Positions 20,912 to 33,239 are shown, counted from the first letter of the stretch. The stretch: 64,000 nt of DNA from Mycoplasma_H phocimorsus (GCF_030077865.1 NZ_JASDDP010000008.1), one strand, 5' to 3'. Made by a program: numbers and translations. Notes: generated by a model from the letters alone, not told the origin.

Positions 20912-22079
20912 TTTTTAATAATTCCTTTGGTGATTGATATGAACCAATGTTATTTTCAGAGTAATTATAATTATTTAATAATGCTTTAAAAGTATTCAAA
21001 TTAATTTGATAAAACTTTGCGTAACCAGTAAAATTGCCATAAACATTTTCTTCAGTTTTTAATTCAGCGAAAACCTTTTTAATTAAATTTACGAGTTTGG
21101 GATTTAAACCTTTTCTTGCAATCATAACACTGTATGGTGCAGGATTGGTTACTGATAAAATTTCTAATTTATCACCTTTTTTAGGTGTGAATAATTTATT
21201 TTTGCTTTTTGTTCAATTAAATACGCCATGATCAGTAAAGGCAATATGATATATTTTTTTTAAGCCAGTCTCTTCAGTTGATTTTCCAATGAATTCACCA
21301 GGATTTTTAAGTAAAACTATTTCATCATTAATGGAATCTAACTTATTTTCAATTTCATTAATATCAACATTAAAGTGTTTAGATAATAAAGATCTTTGCA
21401 ATTTATATGCTCCACTACTTTTTTTACTTTTAAATATAATTCCGTAGTTAATAAACTTTTTTAAATCCTTGTTATTTCAAGCAGTTTTTATTGAATTCAA
21501 TGTATCTTTATCACCAGAAATAATTATTTGGCCTCTGTAAGTAGAGCTTGTTCCCGTTTTATAAAAATCACTATAAATGCCGTTTTTGTAACCATAATTA
21601 TTGCCTCAATTTTCAAATGAATCGCTTAAATTTAATTTTTCATTATAACTGTTAGTTATATTAGAAAAAGATTTTTGTCCGTAAATTGATTCATCATCGT
21701 ATGCTCAGGAAAATGATTTTGTAGCAGTTTGCATGGCAATTTGAAAATCAATTTCATCTAAGTTTAAATTTTTAAAAACTCTATAAGGAACTATTGCAAA
21801 ATCACAATTTTCTTTATTAGAAATAATATTTTGATAAATCACATCATTATTATTAGATTTAAATTCAAAATTAATTTTTCCTATATCTTTAAGCTCGGAA
21901 TCAATTTTTATTAAATTATTTATTTTATTATTAAAATTAGTCACAAATTGCATTCCTTCTTTTTTAAATTCATCAGGTAATCATGAATTTCAAATTGTAA
22001 TATTTTCTTCTTTTTGCGAACATGATATAGATGCTAAAGGGGTTATAATCATTTTTAAAACCATTATTTTTTTAAACAA
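20898..22079 (-). CDS. Substrate-binding lipoprotein of the thiamine/TPP importer (p37/Cypl-like)
   Basis: 393 residues from TTG 22079, or four codons more from ATG 22091. TTG fits best because GGAGG (22085-22089) sits five bases upstream. The N-terminus is a lipoprotein signal with lipobox SISC followed by SQKEE. The mature part has features of periplasmic phosphonate/thiamine-type binding proteins: ENCDFAIVPYRVF, GTSSTYRGQIIISG, IAFTDHG and APYSVMIARKGLNP. M. hyorhinis p37 (Cypl) is established as a thiamine-pyrophosphate-binding lipoprotein, and the riboswitch upstream supports the same ligand here. First gene of the operon. Confidence 0.85.
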
Positions 22080-22108
22080 AAATACCTCCATTCAACAAGA
22101 GGTATTTT
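22079..22108 (-). promoter_or_regulatory. Riboswitch expression platform: hairpin that contains the Shine-Dalgarno
   Basis: On the minus strand AAAATACCTC pairs perfectly with GAGGTATTTT around a ten-base loop. The 3' arm includes the GGAGG that serves the TTG start at 22079, and the arm ends in a run of T. Folding would hide the ribosome binding site and could also act as an intrinsic terminator. The alternative ATG at 22091 falls in the loop and first base of the arm. Confidence 0.7.
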
Positions 22109-22124
22109 AAAACAGCAAAAAATA

Positions 22125-22193
22125 TGACATAACTACGCACGAATTACCATGATCAGTTAAGGTATAATCTCAGCCATATAAGCACCCTTGTCA
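22125..22193 (-). promoter_or_regulatory. TPP riboswitch aptamer (THI element)
   Basis: On the minus strand the aptamer starts with TGACA and ends with TGTCA, forming the closing P1 stem. The conserved elements come in order: GGGTGC, GGCTGAGAT, an ACTGATCATGGTAAT segment corresponding to the usual CTGAACCTGATCTGGGTAAT region, and GTGCGTAG. It precedes a p37-type importer, which is consistent with thiamine pyrophosphate as ligand. Length, about 69 bases, is in the compact range for this class. Confidence 0.88.
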
Positions 22194-22198
22194 AATAA

Positions 22199-22204
22199 AT
22201 TATA
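22199..22204 (-). promoter_or_regulatory. Candidate -10 box of the TPP importer operon
   Basis: TATAAT on the minus strand, six bases before the start of the aptamer P1 stem, a good distance for transcription to begin at the riboswitch. The 300 bases from here to 22508 are nearly pure A/T and contain no gene; the promoter of the protease gene must lie there too. Confidence 0.5.
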
Positions 22205-22508
22205 TAGTTTTATTTAAAGGAAATTACAAATTAGATTTTAAATAAAATGCATTTTTTATAATTATTGCATTAAAAAGTAAATAATTTTTTATATATAAAA
22301 TTGCAAATAAATAAATTTAAAAGCTTTTAAAAATGTTAAATATTAATTTTAAAAAAATGTTCTTTTTTATTTAATTTTTAATAAAAAAGGATTAAAAATA
22401 ACATATTAAAAAAAATATATTAATATTAAATGTATTTTGATTTTATTTTATCTTTTAATTTTATTTTAGTATTATTATTTTTAATATAAATATTAAAAGG
22501 GGCTCTTT

Positions 22509-24629
22509 ATGAATAAAAAAATATTATTATCTATTTTAATGTTTTCTCCTGCGATTTTTTTACCATCAGCATTAATTTCAAAAGTTAATTCTGAACAACA
22601 ATGACAACAACAAAAATTTGATCCGCGTGAAGAAGGAAATCCACATCACTACTTTTTAACTCCAGTTAGAAATCAAGGTGAAGACGGGATTTGTTGAGCA
22701 TTTTCAACTGTGGCTGTGGCTGAAGCAAATATCTTAAAAAAGGATTTATTTAAAATAGCAGAAAATCTTGATTTGTCTGAACTAAATATAGCTTACAACA
22801 CTTTAAATCGTTCTAAATATCAAGACAAATTACATAATACAGATTTTGATACTTATACCTATCAAAATTGAGAAAAAACAGGCTCAACTTCTACTTTTGC
22901 TGGTATTTCATTAATGCAATGAAATAAATTAAAAAAACAAGGAGATGATTGAAAAGAAAATAATAATTTGGAAAATTATATTTTGAAAGATTTAATTATT
23001 ATTGATCACAAAAATTCAAATGTTAAAGAACAAATTAAAAAAGCAATAATAGATAATGGCGCTGTATCATTGTCTTTTGATACCATACCTTCAAAAGGGG
23101 CTGAGATATATTACAATCCTAACTTGCATACTACTTCGGCAGATAGAGGCCATGTTGCTACTATTGTGGGATGAGATGATACTATTGATAAAACAAAATT
23201 TGGGGGTGGCACAACACAAAACGGTGGCTGAATTGTTAAAAATAGTTGAAGCACAAATTGAGGTGATAATGGATACTTTTATATTTCATATGATGCCAAT
23301 ATGCGTGATTTATTTACATTAGATTTCATTTCAAGATCAACATATACTAACAATTATTATTATGATGGTTCATATTTGGATGTTCTTGGTCATAATTATA
23401 CTAAAGCAGCAGTAAGTTTTCAAGCTAAAGGCGCACTTTATAATACAAAAGAAAAACTAAAAGCAGTAAACATTGGTATTGAAGGCGACAATGTAGAAGT
23501 TGAAGTTAAAGTTTATCGCCGTAATGATGATATTAACCCACGTAGTTTAGTTTTAGGAGATCTTATTGCTACAGAAACACAAAAATTTGATCATGGTGGA
23601 TTAAGAACAATTGAATTAAATAAAGATGTTGATTTAAAACAAAATGAATGATTTACTATTGTGGCCGAAATTAAAAATCCATCAAACAAAACGAAATTGC
23701 GTTTTGGTGAAGAATTAAATAAACAAAATGATTTTACCTATATTGAAGAAAATGGAAAATGAATTAATAGTCAAAAAGCACACAATGGGGCAGTAGCTAG
23801 AATTAAAGCATTTACTGATTATCAATATGTACAAAATGCACAAGATGAAAAAAGTTTAGAATATGCTGAAATTAAATTAACAGATTATAAATATATAGCT
23901 GGTGAAAAAATTGATAATAAGTTAGTTGAAGTTTATTATCGAAATAATAAACTGGTTTTAGATAAAGATTACCAATTAACTTCTGAAGAAGTTTATGATG
24001 GTGATAAAGGATTCTATTATGCCGATTCTAATGTAGGATATACAAAAGTTACTATTAAAGGTATTGGTGAATATAAAGGCGAAAATTATACATTTCTAAC
24101 AATTAAACGTGGTAGTGTACATAATTACAATCCTGATAATATTATTTATGTAGATGACAATATTTCTAATTCATCCCAAATTAAATTAGAAAATGGTTGA
24201 ACAGCAGAAACAAAACAGTTAATTAACGGAGAAAATCAGGTTAGATTAACATATTCAGGTATTGAAGAAAAATATTATACAAATAATTCACCAATAACAA
24301 TTAAAGTTATTAAAGGTAAAACAGAAGAAAATAAAAAAGATAGAATTGTTGTTTCTAAAAAAACAATTCTACCTGAAGAAGAATACTTTAGTTCTTATAA
24401 TCATTCATTACATAATAGAAATAGAAATTTATACAATTACTATAATCAACCTGAAAAAAGACTAGAGAGAGTTACGAGACAACAAACAAATGATTATAAA
24501 ACTCAAACATCAAAAAATGATGACAGTTATTCAGAATTAAAAAATGTGGTTATTTGAACATCAATTACAAGTTTTATAACAGTTTTAGGCGGTATAATAA
24601 TTAAATTATTTACTTCGTTTGGAAAGTAA
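22509..24629 (+). CDS. Papain-like (C1 family) cysteine protease, membrane-anchored surface protein
   Basis: 706 residues. A signal peptide (KILLSILMFSPAIFLPSA) is followed directly by a C1 peptidase domain. The oxyanion Gln and catalytic Cys are in RNQGEDGICWAFS (Q56, C62), the catalytic His in RGHVATIVGWDD (H215) and the Asn in IVKNSWSTNWG (N245). All catalytic residues are present. Residues 260 to about 660 form a long beta-rich accessory region. The C-terminus has one transmembrane helix (TSITSFITVLGGIIIKLF), so the enzyme is probably held on the outer face of the membrane. RBS is AAAAGGGG. The N-terminal propeptide common in papains is absent or very short. The role may be host-protein digestion for peptide supply, but this is inference. 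Confidence 0.85.
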
Positions 24630-24669
24630 ATAACAAAATATAAATTTTAAATACTAAATTTATTAATAA

Positions 24670-24697
24670 AAAAACGAGCGTAACTCGTTTTTTTGTT
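24670..24697. terminator. Bidirectional terminator between convergent genes
   Basis: AACGAG-CGTAA-CTCGTT flanked by A and T runs on both sides. It ends the protease transcript on the plus strand and lies directly after the stop of the membrane protein gene on the minus strand. Confidence 0.85.
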
Positions 24698-25495
24698 TTA
24701 GTTTTTTAATATTGAAAGTAATAAGAAAAAATATCTAAATAATTCAAATATTGAAATTAATAATGATGTTCCTAAAATTAATGTAATTTTGAAATATTCT
24801 GCAGAACTAAGAAATTGTAAAGCAAAATAATTTTCTTGCATAGTTTTAATTCTATAAATTTGTAATCCTATTATTAAAGAATAAAATAAATATCCCGCTC
24901 CACCTAAAATTGTAAATAATCAACTGCTTGTTAAAAAATAAGCAGTAAGAGATGTAATTAAAATAGTAATTAATAATAAAGTTATTACTGGTCATAATTT
25001 TTCAAAATTAAATATCTTAAAATATCCTATTATGCCCATTAATAACACTGTTCCTGCTGGAATTAAAAGTAATAAAATAAATTCTGAATATCCATTTAAT
25101 CATTCTTGTGCATAAAGGGCGGCCATTCACCCTATAGATGTACCAAATACTAATGTAGTTACTATATAGTATATAAATACTAATCATACAGGCATTGAAT
25201 ACACAAATCATGATCCTATAAAGATAAATATAATGCTAGCAATAAGTGAGCCTATTAAAATCATTCTTCCTGTCGGCCCGGCAGCAATTACAATATTTGA
25301 AACAATATCAAGTTTAAATTGTAAATATGAAAATATAATTGCAAATACAAGGCCTAATGTAACTCAAATTAAACTGCCAAATAAAATATTTCTTGATTTA
25401 AGTATTCCGCCTTGTTCACCTCTCATTTTTTCATACTCTTCATTTTTTTCAACAATAGTTTCAATATTTGAAAATTTGTTATTATTTAATTTCAT
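24698..25495 (-). CDS. Bax inhibitor-1/YccA-like integral membrane protein
   Basis: 265 residues. After about 40 polar residues there are roughly seven hydrophobic segments (for example GSLIWVTLGLVFAIIFSYL, LLLIPAGTVLLMGIIGY and WLFTILGGAGYLFYSLIIG). The end LILGTSLLISIFELFRYFF resembles the family's C-terminal helix, and an IYRIKTM motif stands in the usual position before it. The family acts as a pH-sensitive calcium leak channel in characterised bacterial members; its role in mycoplasmas is unclear. ATG 25495 has an AAAGGAGATTTT site. It is 18 bases downstream of whiA and probably the last gene of the polC-whiA unit. Confidence 0.6.
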
Positions 25496-25513
25496 AAAAT
25501 CTCCTTTCTGGGA

Positions 25514-26356
25514 TTATTTTTGATTTGTTGATAACTGTTCGAAAACAGTTTTTAGTTTTTTATTTCAGTGATTAATTCCGCCCTTTGTAATATCAATACC
25601 TTTTTCTAAAAGCAAAATTGAAAGTTCACTTAATGAATATTCAGGGTGTTTCATTCTTTCTTTAAAATAAACGCGTTGTGATTGAGAAAATTGCTTTAAT
25701 TGTTTTTTTTCTTTAACTAACAAAAACATATTTTTAAAATCCTCAAAAGCTTTTATTGTTTTATTTAAATTTGTAACATCAAAATTACCTAATCTATTTA
25801 AATTATTATTATAATCTCTATTAATTCTAACATTTTCAAGCAATAAATAAGAATTTATGGCTTGAATTGCTCTTAAAAAGTCACAAATTGATTCAATTTT
25901 TTTAATATAAATAATATATCAATCTTTTTGTTTGATAAATTTAAACTTAAAATTTTCATAAGAATTTAATGTTTTTTGTATTATGTCTATAAATTTTTCT
26001 TCTCTTGCGCCAATTTGGAGATGATAGGCACTAGTTTCTAACTTGTTAACAGATCCAGAAGAAAGGAAAATGCCTGCAAAAAATTGTGAATTATCTTCAT
26101 AATTTATTGAAAAGTCATAATTCTTTGTATTTATAATAATACTTTTTGTATTAGCGACTTTAGCAAAATCAATATTTCTGTCGCTAAAAATTTTAAGAAT
26201 AAATTTTCTTATGTCTGAATTATTAAATTTTAAAATAATATTTTTGTCCTGTAAAATTCCATTTGAAATTATAAAACCATTCAAAAGAGAATCAAGCTGC
26301 GTTTTAGAATAGGATGTTGTCATTATTTCATTTTTTATACTGTGTGCAAATGTCAT
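25514..26356 (-). CDS. whiA: DNA-binding protein WhiA
   Basis: 280 residues. The first half corresponds to the LAGLIDADG-like core (NGFIISNGIL, FFAGIFLSSGSVNK), where the acidic metal-binding residues of true endonucleases are degenerate, as in other WhiA proteins. The second half carries the helix-turn-helix, ERMKHPEYSLSELSILLLEKGIDITKGGINHW, here described by its SLSEL, GGINH and helix boundaries. WhiA regulates cell division and represses ribosomal protein genes in Mycoplasma. ATG 26356 follows GAAAGGAA; an upstream in-frame start exists at 26416 inside polC. The start is 10 bases after the polC stop. Confidence 0.85.
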
Positions 26357-26366
26357 AATTTCCTTT

Positions 26367-29300
26367 CTAGAAAAAGTTAAATAATTTTCTTTGGTTTGTG
26401 GCTGGCAAATCTTCAAATCCTCCTAATTCTAGGATTCTTTCCTTAACATCTTTACCCATGGAACTACGATCTAAAACATCTTGAATTGATATAAATGGTG
26501 CTTTATCTCTTGCTTCTACAATTGAAACGGCCACTTTTTCACCACATCCTTCTACTGCTGAAAATGGTGGAATAATTGATTTATTTTCTCTGTCAATTTT
26601 TCATTCTGTTGCATTAGATTTTTTAATCGAAACTTTTTCAACTTTATAACCACGACAATATAATTCATATCCTATTTCTAAACCTGTTTTACTTTTTTTA
26701 TCTTTAGAATCCCATCTTCCAGGTTTATTTTCATAAAGTGCTTCAAGAGAAGCAATAGCTTTTTTAATACCGACCTTTCCAAGAGCAAGAGCGTTAATAT
26801 CAAGTTTGTCACCCTTAAATCTTGAAGTATAATAAGTTGCATAATGAACTAATGGATCATATAACTTAGTATAAGCAATTCAGTATGCCATCATTGAATA
26901 TGCTGCTGCATGTGCTTTAGGAAACATATATTCAATTTTATTCATACTATCAATATAATCCTGATTTATACCGTGTTTTTTTAAAAGAATTTCATCATCG
27001 CTTGAAAGACCCTTACCTTTTCTTACATTTTCCATAATTCTAAATGCTTGTAATTTATCAACATTTTTAGTAACTAAAAAGTCCATTATATCATCACGAC
27101 AGGCAATAGTTTGGCTAAGTTTATAACCTTTTTTTTGCATAAGATCTTGAGCATTATTTTGATAGACATTGGTTCCATGACTAAGCCCTGAAACACGAAT
27201 TAAATCAGCAAATGAGCGCGGTTGTGTTTCCCTTAACATGCTTCTAACAAGTTCTGTACCATATTCAGGCAGACCCATAGCGCCAGTTGTTTCGCCAAGA
27301 ATTGTTGCTTCATTAATATTTAATTTTTCAGCTGATCTAAATAAAGAAATTACATCAGGATCATTAAATGGAATTTCCTTAACACTTTTTTGTGTTAGTT
27401 CTTCAATCATTTTTATAGCAGTAGGATCATCGTGTCCTAGTAAATCTAATTTAAGGATAGAGTCATGCAATGCCTTATATTCAAAATGAGTTGTTTTTCA
27501 TTCGTTTTTTTCAGAAGCAGGATAATTAACAGGCGTAAAATCAGTTATATCTTTATCCTTAGGAATAATAATAATTCCTCCAGCATGTTGACCAGTTGTT
27601 TGTTTTACACCAGAAATATTTTTAGCAAAATATTCAATTCATTCTCTCGAAACATCTTTTCCAAAAATTTTAAAAACTTTATTTATTGCCGTTTTATCTT
27701 GAATTTTTGAAATAGTTCCCGCTCTAAATGTATGATACTCGCCAAATATTTCCTTCACTTTTAAATGAACTTGTTTTTGGAAATCGGGTGGAAAATTAAG
27801 GTCAATATCTGGTACTTTCTCAGCATTGAACCCTAAAAATGTTTCAAAAGCAATATTATGGCCATCTGCAACCATTTTTATATTGCATTTAGGGCAATTT
27901 TTGTTTGGAAGATCAAAACCATTTTCATATCTATTGTCTGTATTAAATTCAAAATGCTTACATTTTACACATCTATAATGTGGTTTAAGAGGATTTATAT
28001 CTGTAATTCCGCAAAGCGTAGCCACTATTGAAGAACCAACACTCCCTCTACTTCCAACAATATAACCTGCTTCATTTGTAGATTTTACTAATGATCTAGA
28101 AATTCAATAAATAACAGAAAATCCATGCTCAATAATTGGTTCAATTTCTTGTTTAATTCTTTTTTCTATTTCTTCAGGTAATATATCGCCATAAAGTTCG
28201 TGCGCTCTTTTATAAACATATTCTTTAAGTTTTATGTCTGAATCATCAAACTTAGGAGCAAGTAATTCTGTTTTAACAATTTCAAGATACTCTATTTCCT
28301 TTGCAAGTAAAAAAGTATTATCTACAACAATTTCTTGTATCAATTGACTATTATCTAAAAATTTAAATGCATTTTTCATTTGTTCTGTTGTCATCAAAAA
28401 CTGCTGAGGCATTGCTTCTAAATTAAAATAGTCACTTGATGATCTTAATTTTCTAAAATCAAATAAATAATGAGTATTTCCGCCAATGCCTTGTGAATGA
28501 ATTATTACTTTATGAAATTTATGTTCAAATGAATGTGAATATCGCGCATCAGAAACAGCAACTACAATTTTATTAAGTTTTTTGGCTTCTTTTATTAAAA
28601 TATTTAAAGCAAAGTGAATTGTTTTTTCATCAATATCCAAATGAACCAAATCATGAGGAGGAACGATTTCTATATAATCGCACTTTTTAATTTCTTCTAT
28701 TACATCTTGGTATGTACCATGAAATAATGCTTCATATAATGGACTTTTTAATGTGCCGCTTCCTCTTAAAAGTCCTTCATATTTAATTTCGTCTTCAAAT
28801 ATAATTGGTGTATTGAAATTTTTTTCATCAATCATCTCAATATTAACTTTTGAAATATATTCATAAAGATGTTTAAGGCCAACTTGATTTTTTGCTACTA
28901 ATGATATTTGTTTAATTGATCTCGCATCATGCTTTACTCTTAATTCTTTTTCAATATTTAAAAAATCACTAAGCTTTTTCATATTTTTTTCTCTTGCAAT
29001 TTGCATTGCTCTTTCTCAAACATGAGTTAATACTTCAGCATCATAATCAGCTCTATGAGCTACTGTAGAATCATACTCAACCCCATATTTTTTTGCAACT
29101 GCTTCAAGTGAAAATTTATTAAGAGTTTTATCTAAATATTTAACAACTTCAATAGAGTCAAAGCAATCATATGGTTCGTAAGGAATATCAAATTGAGCAA
29201 ATTTTTCTTTTAAATATGAAGAGTCAAATTTGGCATTATGGGCTACCAAGATTCTTCCTTTTATTATTGAAGCAATCTTAGTTAGTCCTTCTTTTTGTGA

Positions 29301-30809
29301 GGCTGCATTAGCTAACATTTGTGGAGTTATATTAGTTAATTCTTGCGTAAAACTACTTAAGGGAGAAGAGTTTTTTAAGAAAAATTGGTATCTTTCTTTA
29401 ATAATTCCATTCTTTACAACAGTCGCACCAAATTCAATAATTTCACCTAAAATTGGTGCTAACATTGTTGTTTCTAAGTCAAATACAACAAATTCATAAT
29501 CAATTAAATTTTTATCGTTACCAGTATAATCTACTAAAAAATCAATGTTTCTTGAAGATATTGAAAGTGAAGTACCATAAATTTTTTTATATTCTGGATT
29601 CTTTGTTTTTTGAAGAAAAAAGGCCGGAAACCCTTGCACGCTATCAGAATCAAGTAATGCCATTCCAACAATTCCTTTTCTTTCAGATTCTTTACAAAGA
29701 ATATCTGCATCCCGTATTCCATCCATAGTAGACATTGTTGATTGTGTGTGCCATTCTATTCTTTTTTCTTGTCCTGATACTAATGGATAAAGATCGGGTG
29801 CATCATAAACTTCCTTCACATTGATTTTTCAAAAATCAGATCCGTATCTATTTAATACTAATTGACCAATAAAAGTATACGTTCCACCTTCAATAATGTT
29901 TTCAACTGGTGTGGGAAATTTATTATTTTGTGAAGCTCAAAAATCAAGAATAGCTGCTTCTTCATAATCTGCAACTTTAACTATTTTTCTAGCTGATAGT
30001 CTTCCAGAAGCCGGCTTTTCTTCAACGGAAAAAACTACTGCATTAAATTTAACTCTTATTGGAGGACGAGAGGGATCATATTCACGAATATCTTTCAAAC
30101 TCATTTCTTCAACTTTATTAGTTAAATTTGAAAATGTATATTTTTTTTGCCATTCATTACGATTGTCACTTTGTTGTGTATTTTCTACTAATTCAGCAAC
30201 AACACCATTTTTAATTGCTAATGCTCTTTCTTTAATTCTTTCTTTTTCTAATTCAAATGAATCTTTAAGTTTGTAATAATCAAAACTTAAGTTTGCAAAT
30301 CCTAAATTTGCAAACTTTTTACAAATTATATTTTCAACATTATGAAGCGATTCAAACTCATTAGGATTTAAATCAAACATTACTTTTCCTTCAAATGTAA
30401 TGTTGAGATTAGAATTTAACTTTTTAATTATTGAAAGGTGGTAATCAATTCTTAAATCAATTAAAAACGCTTTTAATATTGTTATAAAAATATATTTAAA
30501 ATTTTCTGTTGTATAGTTTAATTCATCCATTTCAAATTTAGTATAATTTCCAAACTCATCATCAAAAAGAGTTTTATCTTTTTTAATAAATAAGCTAAAA
30601 AGCTTAATATAGTCATTGGCTTTCATCATTTGTTTCATTTTTACTTTACAATAAAGGGTATTTGTTTCACGATTAGAGTAATAAAAAAATTTAGTAAAAT
30701 CATAATTACTAAAATTAATATTTAAATGTTCACCAAGATTATAAATCTTTTGTAATACTGCCCTAGGATTTGCCTTTTCTTTTAATTCAATATCAAATAT
30801 ATTTTTCAT
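26367..30809 (-). CDS. polC: DNA polymerase III alpha subunit, PolC type
   Basis: 1480 residues with about seven UGA Trp codons. It is the replicative polymerase. The order is an N-terminal domain and an OB-fold region (DPSRPPIRVKFNAVVFSVEEK), then the split PHP domain whose first half starts near HTQSTMSTMDG (about residue 354), then the inserted DnaQ-like 3'-5' exonuclease with VVFDLETTML (acidic pair D444, E446), AHNAKFDSSYL and HRADYDAE. The catalytic palm follows, with VPDIDLNFPPDFQ carrying the catalytic Asp pair, and a zinc-binding Cys cluster (CVKCKHF, CPKC). The exonuclease is intact, so proofreading should be retained. The start is ATG 30809. It is first in an operon with whiA. Confidence 0.95.
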
Positions 30810-30941
30810 AATTACAATTATATAAAAGACTAGTTTTTAAAACATTTTAATTATTAATATTTAATAATAAATATATATAATATAAAAATTAACATTATAC
30901 AAAGTTGGATACTAATAAATTCAATTAGATTTGGAGGAAAA

Positions 30942-31601
30942 ATGTTTGTAACTCTAGAAGGAATAGATGGAAGCGGGAAATCTACTGTTGGTAGATTATT
31001 GTTTAAAAAAATACTATCCGAATATCCTAAATTGCGTCCTATTTTTACTAGAGAACCTGGAGGTTTTTCTTCGCCGTCTGCTGAAAAAATTCGGGAAATT
31101 ATTCTTGATGGTAATACTGATATGTCTGACTGAACTGAAGCTATATTATACTCAGCAGCAAGAAGAATTCATCTTGATGGGACTATTTGGCCTGCTTTAA
31201 AAAGTAATAGATTGATTATTTGTGATCGTTATATAGATTCTTTTTATGTTTATCAAGGTTTTGGAAGAGGGCTTGGATATGATAGGGTTAAAAAATTAAC
31301 TGATTTAACTATTGAAAATACAATTCCTGATCTTACACTATATTTTAATTTATCATTTGAGCTTTCTCGCGAAAGAAAATTTAAGGTAGATAAAAAAGAA
31401 TTAAATAGAATGGACTATGAAAAAGAAGAATTTTATAAACGTTTAATTCATGGATATAATATTGTAATTAAAGATAACCCCGAACGTATTCAAGTAATAG
31501 ATGCTTCGGCTTCACTTAAAGATGTTGTTGATTCTTGTTTTAAAGCTATTGTAAAACATCCTAAATTCCAACAATTATTGGAGTTACATGAACAATGTTA
31601 A
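30942..31601 (+). CDS. tmk: Thymidylate kinase
   Basis: 219 residues with one UGA Trp codon. It phosphorylates dTMP to dTDP. The P-loop GIDGSGKST (7-15) opens the protein, followed by FTREPGG and ICDRYIDSFYVYQGFGRGL, the DR(Y/W) and nucleotide-binding region of the family. GGAGGAAA precedes ATG 30942. It diverges from polC across a 130-base AT-rich region and overlaps holB by 14 bases, forming the tmk-holB-rsmI operon. Confidence 0.95.
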
Positions 31602-32508
31602 AAATACACTTGATAAAATAATTGCTAGTGGTCAAGTAAGCCACTGCTATATTTTTTATTCTACAAAACAAGTCGATATTGAAAAATGAATGTTATATTT
31701 TTACAATCAATTAAGTAATGATAATATTAAGAAATTGAGTTATGATCAGGTTTTTAATAATTCGGTTTCACTTATAAATTTTCCTAATGAATATTCTGAA
31801 ATTAATACGGGAGATAAGGCATACTTAACTGAGTCATTTCAAAAACTATATTTAATGGAAAAAGAAGGAAGCTATAAATACATTTTTATAAAAGACTTTG
31901 ATTTAATGAGTAAAGAGGCTATTGGTTATACTTTAAAATTAATTGAAGAGCCACCTGCTTTTTCGCGTATTTTAATCAGCACTAGAAATCTTGAGTTATT
32001 ACCAAAAACAATCCAATCAAGAGGAATAAAGATTAAAATACCTGATTTTATTTCTAAAGAAGAAGAACAGCTTTTAATTAAGGATATTGATTCTAATATT
32101 GCTTTAATAGTTTTAAAAATATATCAAAATAAAGAACAAATTGCTGCTTTTTTAAAAAAATTTAATGAAGAAAAAATAAAAGAGCTGATTAAAATTTTTA
32201 TTGAATCAACTAAAAATAAATATAAATTAGGATTGTATTTGGAGCAAAACTTAGACTATAAAAGTTGAAAAATTGTTATTGATTTATTGCTTTTATTATT
32301 AAGAAATGTGATGCTAAAAAATGGAGTGCTTTGAAAAAAATATAAAAACAAATTAAGTAAAGTTAAAAACTTTAATATTAATTTTTTAAATGTATTTGAA
32401 AAAATCAATAAACTAGTTTTTGATTATAAAAAAACAAGGTATTCATCAAATTTTTTTGTATGAAAAGAAGTATTAATAATGGAAATTATGGAGAGTTATT
32501 ATGAATAA
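31588..32508 (+). CDS. holB: DNA polymerase III delta prime subunit
   Basis: 306 residues with four UGA Trp codons. It is a clamp-loader subunit. The N-terminal domain has SGQVSHCYIF and the AAA+-like core KYIFIKDFDLMSKEAI, LIEEPPAFSRILI and LPKTIQSRGIKI, where the sensor segment matches the family's T(I/L)xSR. There is no P-loop, as expected for delta prime. Identification rests partly on context: between tmk and rsmI this is the standard position in Firmicutes and Mollicutes. The start overlaps tmk and the stop overlaps rsmI. Confidence 0.85.
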
Positions 32509-33163
32509 ATTATATATTGTTCCCACACCAATAGGCAATCTAAAAGATATAACAATTAGGGCTCTTGAAGTTCTTGAAATGGTTGATTATATTGCTTGCG
32601 AAGATACTAGAACTAGCATTAAACTTTTAAATCATTACAATATTAAAAAACCTTTAATTGCTCATCATATTTTTAATGAAAAAAATAGTTCAAGCGGAAT
32701 AATTAATCTTCTTTCTGAAGGAAAAAATGTTGCATTAATATCAGATGCCGGAATGCCTATTATTGCTGATCCTGGTTTTAAATTATTATCTGAAGTAAAA
32801 AAATATAATTATGAATTTGAAATTTTGCCAGGTGCATCAGCATCAATTTTAACTTTTGTATATTCTTCTTTTGGAAATACATATTCATTTTTAGGATTTT
32901 TAGAGGCAAAAACAGGAAAAAGAAAAAATCAATTAAGTTTATTATCTAAAGGAATTTATGTTGCTTTCATTTCTCCATATAAACTAATGGCTACAATTGC
33001 AGATTTTGAAGAAGTTTTTCATGACGATGTTGAAATTTATCTTGTTAAAGAATTAACAAAACTTAATGAAAAGCATTTTTTTGGTACCCCTAAGAAAATA
33101 TTAGAACAATTAAAAAACTCTTCTTTAAAAGGTGAATTTTCTATTTGTTTTAAAATTAAATAA
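32501..33163 (+). CDS. rsmI: 16S rRNA (cytidine-2'-O)-methyltransferase RsmI
   Basis: 220 residues with no UGA. It methylates C1402 of 16S rRNA (E. coli numbering). The family's N-terminus is intact (LYIVPTPIGNLKDITIRAL), followed by ACEDTRTSIKLL, ALISDAGMPIIADPG and LPGASA, which together form the tetrapyrrole-methylase AdoMet pocket. The C-terminus is slightly short of the usual 270-280 residues. Eight-base overlap with holB; GGAGAG precedes the ATG. Confidence 0.95.
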   Translation: MNKLYIVPTPIGNLKDITIRALEVLEMVDYIACEDTRTSIKLLNHYNIKKPLIAHHIFNEKNSSSGIINLLSEGKNVALISDAGMPIIADPGFKLLSEVKKYNYEFEILPGASASILTFVYSSFGNTYSFLGFLEAKTGKRKNQLSLLSKGIYVAFISPYKLMATIADFEEVFHDDVEIYLVKELTKLNEKHFFGTPKKILEQLKNSSLKGEFSICFKIK

Positions 33164-33239
33164 AATAAAAAACTTAATAACAACTTAAAAATCTAAGATA
33201 ATTAAAGTTTTTTGAGTTGTTTTTTAATAAAATAATATT

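Noticed and set aside
25919..26416. WhiA starting at 26416
   Set aside because: That upstream start lies inside polC without a ribosome site; ATG 26356 follows GAAAGGAA directly after the polC stop.
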